Below, piece by piece: positions 1 to 11,952 of a DNA stretch of 64,000 nt. Below the pieces are notes generated by a model. It was not told the DNA's origin, did no database searches, and was given only the letters and a program-made list of their open reading frames with translations. Each line of letters starts with the position of its first letter. The stretch's first letter is position 1. Where the stretch lies: positions 186,001-250,000 of the forward strand of contig JAFCMP010000553.1 in NCBI GenBank assembly GCA_017506865.1, read 5' to 3'. This DNA comes from Tribonema minus (lineage: Eukaryota; Sar; Xanthophyceae; Tribonematales; Tribonemataceae). The translations under genes and the position numbers were made by a program.

Positions 1-330
1 GGGCATACGTTGTATCACTGAAAACCAGCATGGGGGCAACTCCTTTCTGGTGAAGCAAGTTATTTGCCAATGGCCTGGGCAGTGCCTGAGTTATTTTTTT
101 CGTGACCACCTCGGTGCAGTGACGCATAGTGTTGCTTCACATTGTCTCCATAGGGGGTAACCAATAGCCTAAGGGTATTTTGTGCTTCTGCAGCACTTAC
201 CAGCTCAGTGCGACATGAGCATGCAAATATGCTTAGGAGCACATACCATCAGTGTGGTTAATGACGTCGCTACCCGTAACGACGTATGTAGAAGGTAACA
301 AGGGAGTACAAAGGATTCTCAGACCATCAC
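1..330. other. No gene recognised
   Basis: I see no supported coding region in this stretch. Short open frames lack family resemblance or splice context. It ends at the first inverted-repeat-bounded element. Confidence 0.4.
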
Positions 331-917
331 CGTATTACCGGCTAACCCTAGAATAAGGGTTAGCTAACCCTTGCTTTAGCCCTAGCCTAACCCTAGCCCT
401 TCGAGAGAACAACGTTGATGCCAGCTATGGCTGTTGTTTCGTTTCTTGGCAACGAAAGCTTGAGGTTCGGCCTTCCGCTTCTTGGTGGCATCGACGGCCT
501 GCTGTTTGTTGTTGGCCGACTTCACTGCATCATTCACGGCCTGCTGCACGTATCTGGCAGGTCGTCCTTGCGTGTGCAATCCGCGCTCCCCGTTTGAGTG
601 CGCGCGCAAAGAGGCGCGACAGCTGATTGCCACCAAACGCACAGTGGCACTGCCAGAGCTTGCATTGCCATGTGCTGCCCTTAGCGCTGGCTGCGCAGTC
701 GGCAGAAAACCCCACGCTCTTCTCATTACGCGCTCCTCTGCGCTCCGCAACATGCAAACAGCAACTTCAGAAGCGAAGCAGAGCAACTTTTGCCTGCACT
801 TCAATACTTGTTGCTGGAAGAACATGATCGTTGGCCTTAACCCTAGTTACAAAAACTTCAACCCTTTTTGTGAACTTCAACAACACCCTAAGCCCTAAAC
901 CCTAGCCGGTAATACCG
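331..917. mobile_element. TIR-bounded element with telomere-like borders
   Basis: The left border at 331 (CGTATTACCGGCTA) and the right border near 903-917 are inverted copies of each other, giving a unit of about 590 bp. Just inside each border are degenerate telomere-like words (ccctaa, ccctaaa). The interior carries a 147-codon ATG-started open frame on the minus strand (825 to 382) whose C-terminal half is rich in Lys, Ala and Gln with an NLS-like KKRKAE segment. I do not recognise it and it may be spurious. The size matches the second TIR element at 10005-10594. Calling it a mobile element is inference from the inverted ends alone; no clear target-site duplication is visible. Confidence 0.4.
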
Positions 918-1914
918 CATGGTAACAGGATTCCGAGTAGTAACGTATACGTGCGTTCGTACGCACTCGAGACAGCCGGTATTAACCACACTGCATACCA
1001 TCATGATGCACCACAGGCTGTTGTACATACTTGGTGACGTATACGCTGGTTGGTTCCCTCATTTGACTTGCGTTGGCCGCAAACTTTGTTGCATTCTCCT
1101 AATGTACTTATACTATGTAAGTGCACACGTCAGAGATAGCGTGTACACCCGTGGCACGGGTACGAGTACGAGATTTTCATGCGCATTTTACCTTTAAACC
1201 CGAGGCCACGGAACAACCTGTACACGTAGCCTGATGTGTGAAGCTCTCACCAGTATTTCAATACTCGTACGCGTACTTGTCAAAAATTTTCTTGCGCTAT
1301 GCGTGACCCGTCCGATGATGGCACTACGCGCCATCTCTGACACATGTGCAGAGTAGCATAAAAAGCTAGGCACTCCCGAAATGCCGCTTCACCACTCCGG
1401 TGCATTTTTTAGCTGCTGTCTGTGTTTTGCATAGGCATCTAAGGTATCGCACTGCGGAGCAGAATGCAGTGCACTCCATGGACAAGTCAGCTGTGCTCGT
1501 GTTCTCGCAATACAGGAACGAAATGACTCTGCCTATTTGATCAGGATGTAGATGTGTGACAGGGGGGTAAGTCTTCCTACCATTATGATACGTCTGGGCT
1601 TTCAGGCAAGTACAGCAGTTTGACCATTGGTGATGAAAAGCTGCACACACATTGTCAGAAGCTTGTGCGTATGGATGCGTAGGCGATCTGCAAACTGATG
1701 CAAGCACCTATTTGACTGCTGCAACTTCACTGCTTCTGCTTCACATCTTGAAACGACCAAGGTATGATGTTGGGCTCTGGCACCTGCGACAAGAGACCCA
1801 TTATTGACGGTGCACTGTGGTGGGTAGCACATCGCCAGGCGTCATCATGGTGCTGAGGAGATCATTACATGACGTGGGTCGATCCTAATGTCGCAATTTG
1901 CTGATCGGTTGCAG
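918..1914. other. No gene recognised
   Basis: About 1 kb between the TIR element and the first ubiquitin-like exon. I looked here for the missing 5' exons of the plus-strand ubiquitin-like paralog (DUF1399-type motifs such as VWHAH) and found none. No other supported feature. Confidence 0.4.
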
Positions 1915-3756
1915 GGACCTGCTGTGGGACGGTCGCAACCTCACCACCCAATCAGCGCTCAGGTCAACGCTGGCGCAGCGGGCGCTGCCGCCCGAGTGCA
2001 CGCTGGTGGTAGCGCGCGCTGCTACGGGTTCTCGGATGACGGTTACCGTGAAGAAATTGACAGGGGAATCAATCGGGTTCAGCGTCATGCCAATGTGGTG
2101 CGTACTTCCTTACCTTCTACATTGTTGTAGCACTAGAAACACTCAAAGATTATGTAACATGAAGGTACTACATTTACGCACACTGGTGGTGACACGTGCT
2201 GTGATTTCCCGCATGCGGATATATGTGAAGACCCTGTTAGGCAAGAACCTCGCGTTCGACGTCATTCCAACGTGGTAAGTCACGGTGCTTGATCGCAATG
2301 TTGCGTGAAATAGGCCTCAAGATTGAATACTTCGTGAAAACAAATTCATGGAATGCTTTCTGACACATGGCACCAAAGACCGGCAGATTTGTCATAGGCA
2401 TTGACCCCGTGGCTGTACTGTGAACCGCGTGCACTAGTCCAGATCTGGTTGCAACTACTAGTAGTCAAAGCTGTGGCAGCAGCAGGCTTGAATGTAGGCG
2501 ACCAGTGTGGCCACAGCCTCAATGGTCCCCTGACAGAAGCCTACACACCTCTGGCAGCAACTTGAAGGTCATGCTGTCGCACCTGCCAGTTTTGTAATTC
2601 AGCTTGTTTGATGGCTCATGTCTCAATTTTTGCCCTGGGCATGGTGCACCCATGGGCAGAACTGCATTGCCCGCTGCAAGACAGTCCATTGCAGGCCAGA
2701 CGGTAGCTTGCAGCTTTAGTTCATAGCTGATCGAATGCTAATTGAGAGAAAATTAAAGCACTTCGAGGCGATGAAAGTGTCCTGGTCGCCAGCGGGTATT
2801 TACATCAGCGTTAAGATTTTTCTGACGTGCGTGAGTACTGGCAACATCAACATATAATAACATCCAGTGATGATGCTCCAACTCGAAGCTATTGGCTCAG
2901 CATATATAGAGCATCATATTGGCACCAATGCCTTGTGGTGCAAATTGATGTGCATAATGTGCTTATTCAGCTTTTCTCAGCTGTCAAGCACAGCCAGTCA
3001 TTGACAGCACCGAGGCGCTGTATTGGCAGCCTCCCACAAGTTTCTGCTAGGAGCGCCTATCTGTTGCGTGTGCGCAAACGAGGATACTCCCAGAAACGCC
3101 AGGGCTGGTACAGAGTGGGTGTCACTCAGTCTTGACCACATAATATGTGTATGTAGGCTCTGATTTGTCGCGGTTTCAGGCTCAGGTGTGAAGGATGCGA
3201 TTCTTTGTGTTGTGATATATTACACACCCCATTTTCAGCAATCATTCCTCTCAAGGGTCATTTGCAAAAGCACCTATGTAAGCTTACAGTCACTGTGGCC
3301 CTGTCGCTTTGCCATTCAATGTTGAGTGTGGCTTGTGGTGGTTCATCGAGCGGACATCAAGGGTCGGGCAGAACAGAAACTTCAAGTTAAACATGATTCG
3401 GCAGCTGTGCACTGCTATACCTCACTGCTTCCCTCGTGACGATTCTCATGTCTCCGTATTTCTTTGTCCGTGTATTCAACAGTGCAGCTATAGCTTCATA
3501 TACTTGAAGAAAAACTATGCAGTTTACATCTGTCTGCAGCAACATGCCGCACCCATGGTGCTCATGGCGCATTGTTGCTTGTCACAGGCTAGTGTGCGAC
3601 CTCAAGATGCAGGTTATGGAGAAGGAAGGCATACCAGAGGATCAGCAGCGCCTCATTTTTGCCGGCAAGCAAATGGAGGACGGCAGCACCTTGGCCAGCA
3701 ATGGAATACGCCATCAATCGATGGTGTACTTGTTGTTGAGGCTAAGCGGGTGCTGA
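1915..3756 (+). pseudogene. Partial ubiquitin-like repeat gene, inverted paralog of the 5465-11266 gene
   Basis: Two well-defined exons survive. Exon 1 runs from 1915 to 2097, after acceptor gttgcag and before donor gtgcgt. It encodes the second half of one ubiquitin-like fold (DLLWDGRNLTTQSALRSTLA) and the first half of the next (MTVTVKKLTGESIGF). The terminal exon, 3588-3756, encodes [20 protein letters not shown] and ends LLLRLSGC then TGA. Ubiquitin has [20 protein letters not shown] and ends LRLRGG, so the match is clear. Both junctions are phase 2, so the exons join in frame through a Trp codon. Between them, 2190-2274 is a second, truncated copy of the exon 1 end with its own donor gtaagt. 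No start codon or N-terminal DUF1399 exon is visible upstream, so this looks like a 5'-truncated duplicate. It could still be expressed as a short ubiquitin-like protein. Confidence 0.6.
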
Positions 3757-5464
3757 GGCTTGCCATGGCGCCTGCGATGCACCTTCGGACGCATGCAGCA
3801 TACACCCCTGCCAGCCTGTTGAGGAGCGGGCAGTAAGTACACTTGCATCGATTGTGTCATGTATACATGTGTGTCCGGCAAGAGACAGGGTGGAAGCCTG
3901 TAGAACTGTGTTTTTGTATGCAAGGATACTGTAGCCACCCATTCTCAGATCTACGACATATCACATGATGTCATGTCAGAATTCTCAGACCTACGATATG
4001 TCACATCAGAATCAACCACCTGACAGCCCAATAGCATGTTGCATTACATCCATCATCACGAGTGGGGGCTTGTGCATTGCTCTTCTGTCACTGCTTCATG
4101 AATGCGCGCTGCAACTTCTGATCTGCACATGGCATTGATGCAACTGCATTATACGCCCACTCCTCGTCAAGAAGCATTTGCGGAACCGCTGCAGCAGACC
4201 TGCAGTGCAGAAACTTCAGCAGCACTGCACTAAATGTTGCATCTGGGCCCACCCTCAACCTACAGCTGCTGTTGACATGGCACAGGCTACCAGGTCTCGG
4301 GCCTATCATGCCGCCACTGGGAGCAAAAATATTGAGGTCAGCCTCTCTCATGGTCCAATTACATGACATCACACACGTCCCCCGCTCATTTTTGTGTGCT
4401 ACTGAGCTGGTGCATCATTTTATACATCATTGATCACGTGGTCAGCAATTTAACATTTTTGTTTGTTTTTAAAACGCTACACTCACCTCTCTCTACACCC
4501 GCCTCTTCTTAAAAAAAAAAAATCAGTTCAAGCCGTTGTGAAAACAAAGCCCTGTATCGCGACAAAAATGCATCATGAACACTGATTGGATGCCGATAGC
4601 AGCGCAAAAAAAATGTGCCAACAATTGATGACTTTTAAGAGCATAGTCATGTATCAGCCTGATTTGGCGTTGGTGTTTAAGTTTTCAAAAGAGGAATGTT
4701 CTTGCAACAAAACATGAGAAAGCTGTAGTCCCAGTTGTTTACATGAAGGTGTATGTTTATTACTGGTGCATCACGCGCGCAGGCATGCCCTTGGTTGATC
4801 CTGATGCTTGTTGCAATGCACTTGCATGCTTATCATGTGCTGGGGCGTGCCGACTGATGATGATGTCGTGTGTGATCGCTCAAGCTACTGTACCAGACTG
4901 CCCTGGATTATGGACTTGTACCCCAAGGGAGCCGGTTTGTCCTATGCAATCGTGCTCCTGAATATTCAGCAGCCTACGGTCTGCACTGTACACCATTGCC
5001 GCAGCTGCCTGTGTGCGACGTGAGCCTGCGACATATCGCCATCAGCTGCGACGCACTGCAGCTCACGCAGCCGATCACTTCCTTTGATCCTAGAAGCGAA
5101 GGCTGAGAGCAGTCATGATAGTGTTGTTGGCCCCGTGGCATGCACCCCCTGACATTTCACAATCGCTTGTCGAGTTCCAAATGGCACAGCGCAAGCCATG
5201 CGCTAGCCTATGCACCAGTGGTTGCTAGGAGCCTACCATGAGCCGTGCCGTACCCGAGCTTGCGCAAATTGTACATGCATGCAACCATCACTGTGACGAG
5301 CAGGGTCACGCACTGCTGCGCTGCTCCATCATCTGCGAGCGCTAAAAGAAGTTCAGCAACATTGCTCTTGACAGTTACAAAGTGTGCTCTCTCGTTTCCG
5401 CCGCATACTGCACTGGGAGTGCTGCATGCGTCTTAAGGGCATGACGCACACACAATAGCACAGC
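3757..5464. other. Spacer between convergent ubiquitin-like genes
   Basis: This 1.7-kb stretch separates the stop codons of two tail-to-tail ubiquitin-like loci. The sequence near 3950-4010 repeats a short phrase (cagatctacgacatatcaca, then a close copy). Otherwise I see nothing supported. Confidence 0.4.
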
Positions 5465-8400
5465 TCAGCATGCGGACAGTCTCAGCATGAGGTCCACGGT
5501 GGATCCATCCACAATACTGTAGCTGGTCAAAGTGCGGCCGTCCCCCAGCCGCATGCCCGCAAAAATGAGGTGCTGCTGGCGCACCGGTATGCTTAACTTG
5601 ACATCCGGTTGCTGCTTGAGGTCCTCTGCTGACCTGATGATGTTGAGCAGCAAAGCACAGAATAAGCTGTTACAGTTGTCACAGGCATGGCATAGCGTTG
5701 TGGCCCTATGAGAGTTGCGCATTGCTGCAGCCTGTCAGAGTACTGTCCTGACAGACATAACGGGCAATGTCACATCTTCTGGAAGTAAGTTGCGGCAACT
5801 CCCGGCCATCAACGATATGGCATGCTCAGCCATCGAGCTGAATGCATACGGCTTGTGGATGTCGCTTGCAGTGATCATGTTGCGGGTGCTCAGCCCGCCA
5901 CACCCCTAGCAGTGCGTTGCCACGTCAGTACCTTAAAAGGGGCTTTCATTGACCTTCAACTGAAAGCAAATGCCATTACCGTGCAGCTGTCCTACGTACA
6001 GTAGGAGGACATTGGCACATGGACGAATACTGCCTGCACAACCAAACTTGTCCGCAACAGTGAGATTGTGATGTCACCAGACCCCGCACAGAGCACTTAG
6101 ACTAGTCTAGCCATCTGCATTTGACATGACCTCAGGCGTGTCGGCAGGTGCGGTGCCAGTCACTATGACAATGGCGGCATCCATGCATGCAGGAGGTGCT
6201 TCAGATCTTCAAGCTACACAAAATCCAAAACCACTCGTGCTGCTGGGTCAATAAAAACAAGGTGAACAAACACGCACCATGTTGGCACGACGCTGAACTC
6301 GGTTCGCTTCCCATTCAGGGTCTTCACCGCAATCCTCCTTCGAGAACCACTGGCAGCGCGCACCACCACGAGCGTGCACTCGGGCGGCAGCGCCAGCTGC
6401 GCCAGCGTGGAGCTGAGTGCCGCTTGGGTGGTGAGGTTGCGACCCTCGAACAGCAGGTCCCTGCACCCACAGATTGCAAAGGCACAATTGGCATGCGTCA
6501 CTTCTGCATGATGATGCCTGATGATGTGGTCACGCGCACAGTCCTCATCCAGAGTATTCGGCTGCAGTGTGCAGATCACACGATGATGAGACTGAGTCTG
6601 CCGCTGCGGCAGCCCTACACTGGTTCCTGTCGTTGAGTTTGCTTAATTTCAACAAGGTGACTGTTTGTATGCTTGCACACGCGCTCCTGTCACACAGTGT
6701 TGCAACACAAGAGCATGTCTGTACGGTCCTTCCATAATGTCAGCATGCCCCAGCATCCTTGAGACTGCACGCCCTGCAGCTCATAAAAATGCTGAAGCGG
6801 TTGCGCAGCATCATACTTCAAGTACACTTCTGGAGTACATTTAAGCAAGCGAAATGTGCAATACAAGTTACAATATCTGTGCCGCAGATTACATTGAACG
6901 GGCACAGATGGGCACATCCCGCAAGTACTGAAGGTCTGAAATGTGTTGCAGCAGATGCATCGCAATGGTGCAACAAAAGTACTTGGACAATTGTCACACT
7001 AAATTCTCTTAAAACTAAGAGGCATTGCTGCTGTGCTACAGTAGCAGCTAGCTTAAGGAATTTCACCAACAGAACGTATGGCTACACGTTTACATGCGCT
7101 GAACGCTGCAGGTCCGGCCCGGCCTCAGCAGAAAAATGTTTATGTGGCTGCACAGTGTACCTACGCGAATTGCTTCAGGTAGGCCGCTACTGCAGGATTG
7201 TGGCATGTCACATCGCGAGCTCTAAGAGAGGTGAAGCACGCTGCCAGTGATTTGTCTGCCAGTCTGAGATCTGCTACAGCATTGCACACCATGTGCCAGA
7301 GACAGCTATTTATCTCACCTTGCCAGAGAGAGCTACTTAGGTAGTCAGCTCAGTTTACGGAATTCGATGCATGAGGCTGCAGCATCAGTACTGCACTGTA
7401 ACAGTTGTGCCGAGTCACTACAGCCCTGGCTTGAATTGCAAACTGCAAAACTCACCAGCTCTCAGTCCGCTCCAGCACCTCCATGCTTGACAGGCCCGGC
7501 GGAGATTGGTCTCGGTGCAGCTTCTTGCAGTGGCGGTAAACCTGTAGGAGCGAGTCAGTGGGCTGGAAGTAGCGCGGAGGCGTGTCGTTCATGCCATCGA
7601 CGCCGCTCCACACGCACGTGATGCGCAGCGGAGCGCTGAGGCGCTTGACCTGTGATACATACATGCAAGCCCACAACAGGGTAGCGTCAGTAAGCACGAT
7701 TCGAGACATGCAGCGGGCCGCACAAGGCGCTTGATCCGCCGAGTGTGCAATGGCTGCACATATTGATGTGTATCACCGTACAGCACTCATTGTAGACTTT
7801 GAATTCACAGTTGACAGGACGACAGAGCGGATGCGGTCGGCGTGGCATCAAGCAAGCAGTATGAACAATCCTATGGGGGGTGATCTGTCAAGGAGCGCGA
7901 GGCTCTGCAGCACAAGTGGTCACACACGGCAGGCATCACACCACTGTGAAAGTCGCTCAAGCGCGGTGTTAACGGACCCCCCCCCTATGTGACGATCCGC
8001 TGTGCTAGCTCTGTGTGGCACCACAGAGCAGGGGCACTCCGAGTGACTCAAGCAAGCATTGCACTGAAGATGCCAGCAGCGCTGAATCAGATCTTGCGCC
8101 CATGCAATTCATTAACCTTTACAAAGCGCACTGCGCAACAGGGTGGGCCACACTGTCAGCAGGCGCTCACCACGATGCGCGTGCCGGGATCTTTCATGCC
8201 CTCGCCTTGCTCATCCTCGTTCCAGGCAAACACGGGGGCGCACAAGCTGACCGGGTACAGATCGGAGGCGCTGCGCCCTTGTTCCACCAAATCAACGTCC
8301 TGCAGCAACAGAACACTGCCATCCGGCCACGTGGTAGGCAGCAGCGCTCGCAGCAGGGTGCCCGGTGCTGCGCGGACGCCATTGGGCACCTGCACCATAA

Positions 8401-11266
8401 AGCACCAATTGCCACAAAAACTATGAGATTCATGTGCCCAGAAATGAAGTGAGTGGATCCATACCTTGCAGGTGGCCTTACTGACCAGTGATGGTTCACT
8501 GGCGATCATGTTCCAGGCAGTGGCAATCAGTGGCTAGCAGGTCAGAGAGACTGCTGCAGTAGGTGATGCATCCAGTCTGAGCCGTTAAACAATTGCTGAT
8601 GGCAAACAGAACCAGATGTGCGCATTTCCAAGCGCACTAGCTACGCCCAGAAAATGTGAAGCTGACGAAACACAGAACCAAAACGTAGGACAGCGCCAGC
8701 TTGAATTTTACTGTACTACCTCGACAAGCACGCTACCGCATTACCGTAGGTCCTCGATATGCACATTTTGAACTTCAGAATCTGCAGGCTGCTTTGCAGT
8801 CGTGCGCCAGTCATTCTGCAAATGTGGTAAAGAAGGCAACTCTGCGCTGCGCATGCTGTCAACACACATTGCACGCCTGAGACAGGGCAAAGGCTTATGG
8901 AACTTGCCGAATCAGTCCACAGAACGAAACCCAAGCGTGTCAAAGATCGTCTGATGCCCTTCCGTGCTTTCACTAGCAGCCCTCTTGTTGATCGCACTAT
9001 AATCAAACCTCATTGCTAGCAAGAAGCCTCCCAGCATACGGCACGAATTGCCAACAGTGTGCGCTCCATGGCGGTTGGTGTTGCCGCTGCGCACGCAGTT
9101 CCTCAACCAGAGATTCGACAGCAACATATGGTGCCAGTGCCATCCCCACCAAGCCTCACCAGCTCAGTGCCCGCAGCATCGACGAATGTGATGACGCGCT
9201 GAGCCGTGACATTGCTGCCCGAGGGCGCGCGCGCCGGCGCCTGCGGCACCGGGAAAATGATGAGAACCACCTCCGAGTCCTGGTGCTCCCACCACGTGGT
9301 CTTGCTCAATGGGCACGCATCGATCATGTAACCGCCCTGGGAGAGGGAGCACAGCATGGTGCGGACGGCGCCCGCGCGGTTCAGCCCTGCCAGCCGCTGC
9401 TGCCGGAGGTGCTGCACCGCAGCCTCCCTGAAGTCGCCAACTGTCTGAGTGCTGTAGCCGTAGAACCGATGGTCACCGTCATCTGCGCAGTACAGCAAGG
9501 ATTCCTGGGATTTATGATGATGGCGTATTGGTCGTCAGCAGCTGCTGCAGCTTCACAGCACATGGAGTGAGTAACTTGACAGTGAAGGCAGGTGGGCAGA
9601 AAGAAAGGCAGTAGAAGTAGCAGTAGAAGTAGCAGTAGAAGCAGACCCCCTAGGTGCGCTCTGGCTCATTTATTCGGCAATCGGAATGCCACTGATTGAA
9701 GACAACGCGCATGCAGGACTGGCCTATGAGAAAAAACCTGCACTATGGAACATCTGAGCAAGCACGCCCCGCATGACAGGTATGTGGTGTCAGTGATACA
9801 GCGGTGGCATTGTACCTGCTGCACAGCATAGTAAAGTGTACACATGAAGCATACTCTACTTGCAAAGCAGTCGGTTCGCATTATACACAAGCACGCTCTG
9901 CAAAGACAAAAGACTGCTCCGTGACAAGGACGGGCCACAGCCACGTAGGGCCCTTTGGCACCTTACAGCGCATGGTAATGCAGGAAGACAACAACACACA
10001 GCCATACCGTAGATCACGGAGTATAAAAAACCCCTTTTACATAAGACCCCCCCATCGTATAATGTAGTATAAGGCCTTCCGTTTCCCTAGGGAGGCGTGT
10101 GCGCGCAAGACCGGGGGTACGCTGTATAAGACCGGGGTAAGCACGTGTTGTATAGGACCGGGTTGTAAGTAGACAAAGGAACATGGCAGTTACGCAAACT
10201 TCAAGTCGTTTCGGCATAGTTCAGCGCGAGGGACAAGTTGTGATGCAGCGTCAAAGCAGGTGGTGTGAGCTGCATTGCTGCGCAATGCCTCTGCAGACGT
10301 GAGTTTGTAGTGCTAAGGGCGTGTCTGAACGAGGCGTGCTAGATTAGGAGCTGCAGAACGTTCGTTGTGGCCTGCTGCTTGCACAGCTGTGTGCTGCAGT
10401 ATAGCCTGCTGCTTGCACAGCTGTGTGCTGCAATATATATCATGCGATAGCATGCTACCGCAGCCACACACGCGCGTGCAAGACGGGGGGTACATTGTAT
10501 AAGACTCCCCCCCCGTATAAGACCCCCCGTCTTCCGAACACGGGCCTCGCAGCATGCTAAAACGGGGGGGGGGGTATACTCCGTGATCCACGGTAAGCAT
10601 GCTCTGGAATGTCGACCGGTGACAGTCGTGTAAGGCCCACTGGGACCTTAGAGCCCATGGTGCCGCAGAAAGACACTGTCAGCAACAGCTAACCGCACAC
10701 GCCAAGCATCTGAGCACCCGCTTACCTGGACCATACTCTGCAAGGCCTGTTGGCGGGTCCTCACCCAGGTAGAAGTCCACAGCGTCCTCTCCTGGCCAAA
10801 ATGTGCGCACCATGACATACTTCACTGCGCCAGCCTCGCCACCCCAGATGCTGGAGGGAGGTGCATCTCCGCCGAAAGTTGCCAAGTAGAGGTTGAGGGT
10901 GTGCGCCAAGCGCCGCTCGTAGTCTGGCTGCTCGCTCAGCATGGGATTGTGGTGGATGCGCCCACCACCAGGGAGCAGCACCTGCTGAAACGCCTCATAG
11001 CTGCGGGTGTCAAGCACATGAGCGTGCCAGACTTCGTCAATCTGCGGAGAGGGCGCCAAGCCCACCCCAGGCTCTAGAAGTCCGTGCTCTACCTTCAGCT
11101 GCATAAACTTCAGGTATTCTTGGGTAAGCTCATTGGATTTAGCTGGTGTCTTGTGCAGGACCTCTCTGCAGAGCTTGTCAACCCTCTCCCTAACTCGTTG
11201 CAGGGTCCCAGCAGTGGCTGCCTGTGCCACGCCCAGCAGGTCTCCCGCGCGACGCCTGGTGCCCAT
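5465..11266 (-). CDS. DUF1399 (GRDP-like) protein fused to ubiquitin-like domains
   Basis: Six exons join in frame: 11266-10726, 9482-9160, 8389-8171, 7649-7456, 6460-6278 and 5633-5465, giving about 542 residues. I chose the ATG at 11264-11266 (context aagATGG). Residues about 45-120 match the glycine-rich-domain-containing-protein-like family (DUF1399): YLKFMQLKV, then IDEVWHAHVLDTRSYEAF and GGRIHHNPML. The middle exons look like diverged ubiquitin-like folds (TQTVGDFREAAVQHL; WDLLFEGRNLTTQAALSSTL). The last 77 residues form a clear ubiquitin-like domain (RRIAVKTLNGKRTEF, then RQQHLIFAGMRLGDGRTL) ending LMLRLSAC. The terminal Gly-Gly used for conjugation is absent, so this is more likely a ubiquitin-fold scaffold than a modifier precursor. 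Introns carry a TIR element (10005-10594) and a decayed copy of an exon end (about 5940-6037). The biochemical role is unknown. The domain calls are confident at both ends of the protein and weaker in the middle. Confidence 0.8.
5940..6037 (-). repeat. Decayed duplicate of the upstream exon 3' end (pseudo-exon)
   Basis: Inside the last intron of the DUF1399/ubiquitin-like gene, the minus strand reads ANVLLLYVGQLHGNG followed by ICFQLKVNESPF and an in-frame TAA. This lines up with the end of the preceding exon (CTLVVVRAASG... AVKTLNGKRTEF). The two neighbouring exons splice perfectly without it, so I read it as a non-functional tandem copy. Confidence 0.4.
9611..9645. repeat. Short tandem repeat, unit AGTAGAAGTAGC
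   Basis: About three near-perfect 12-bp units in the first intron of the DUF1399/ubiquitin-like gene. Confidence 0.8.
10005..10594. mobile_element. MITE-like TIR element in the first intron of the DUF1399/ubiquitin-like gene
   Basis: The left end TACCGTAGATCACGGAGTAT at 10005 and the right end at 10571-10594 are inverted copies with one mismatch over about 20 bp. Both are bounded by TA, consistent with a TA target duplication. The inside has no convincing ORF. It holds several GTATAAGACC-type words followed by C-runs (10121-10165, 10495-10530) and a 31-bp direct repeat near 10370-10435 (cctgctgcttgcacagctgt, twice). It is non-autonomous by content. A superfamily cannot be assigned by eye. 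Confidence 0.6.
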
Positions 11267-11952
11267 CTTCGACAAGAACGTCTGTGTGCTCACACTTCTC
11301 GAAGAATCGTCACGCTCGGCAGCCTGGTGATCCGCTCCAGGCCTCTGAGTGTATCAGATCTGCATAAACATCCTGCCAGACTTCAACAAGCTTACCAAAA
11401 AAAAAGATCGCGCGGAGTACCTTGTGTTGCATGATCATTGCGTTGCTACTGTAAGCTCATCAAGCCACCATGCCATTCGATTTGAAGCCACCATGCTGAT
11501 CAGGCCGCTTCGGACCATGTTGCCCTAAATGCCATGGTGACCTGCCATGGTCACTGTGCTGCATGACCAAAGCAAATGGACTTAGACTTACTCATCGCAT
11601 GCTAACCCAGCCAAGCCATCCATGGTACACATACTGAGCATGCTGGACGTTCTGCTGTGCAAGCTGACATTGGACCAGTACTTGTTTCGCAATGCATGCA
11701 GTACAGATGCGACTGCACATTCGCCTTCGAATGTCCGACAAAATATGATGGCATTTAATTTGCTCACTCAAGAAACCAGGCGCAGACCAATATTATTGCA
11801 GAGCTGAGCGCATGAAATTAGCATTTGCCATATGCCAGTTACTGATGTTGTCTGTGGCGCAAGGATGACACGCGCGCAGGGGAGGTCATGCCATGCATGG
11901 CGCAGTCACTGGTGCCCACAGCTTCCGCTCTGCCGTATGACCCGTGTGCTGG

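Noticed and set aside
340-410. A chromosome end near the start of the window
   Set aside because: The telomere-like words at 340-400 and 835-905 are degenerate, inside an inverted-end element and flanked by ordinary sequence, so they do not show a terminus.
2125-2274. Third exon of the plus-strand ubiquitin-like gene
   Set aside because: It has lost the middle of the ubiquitin fold and the flanking exons join correctly without it. Treated as a duplicated exon end.
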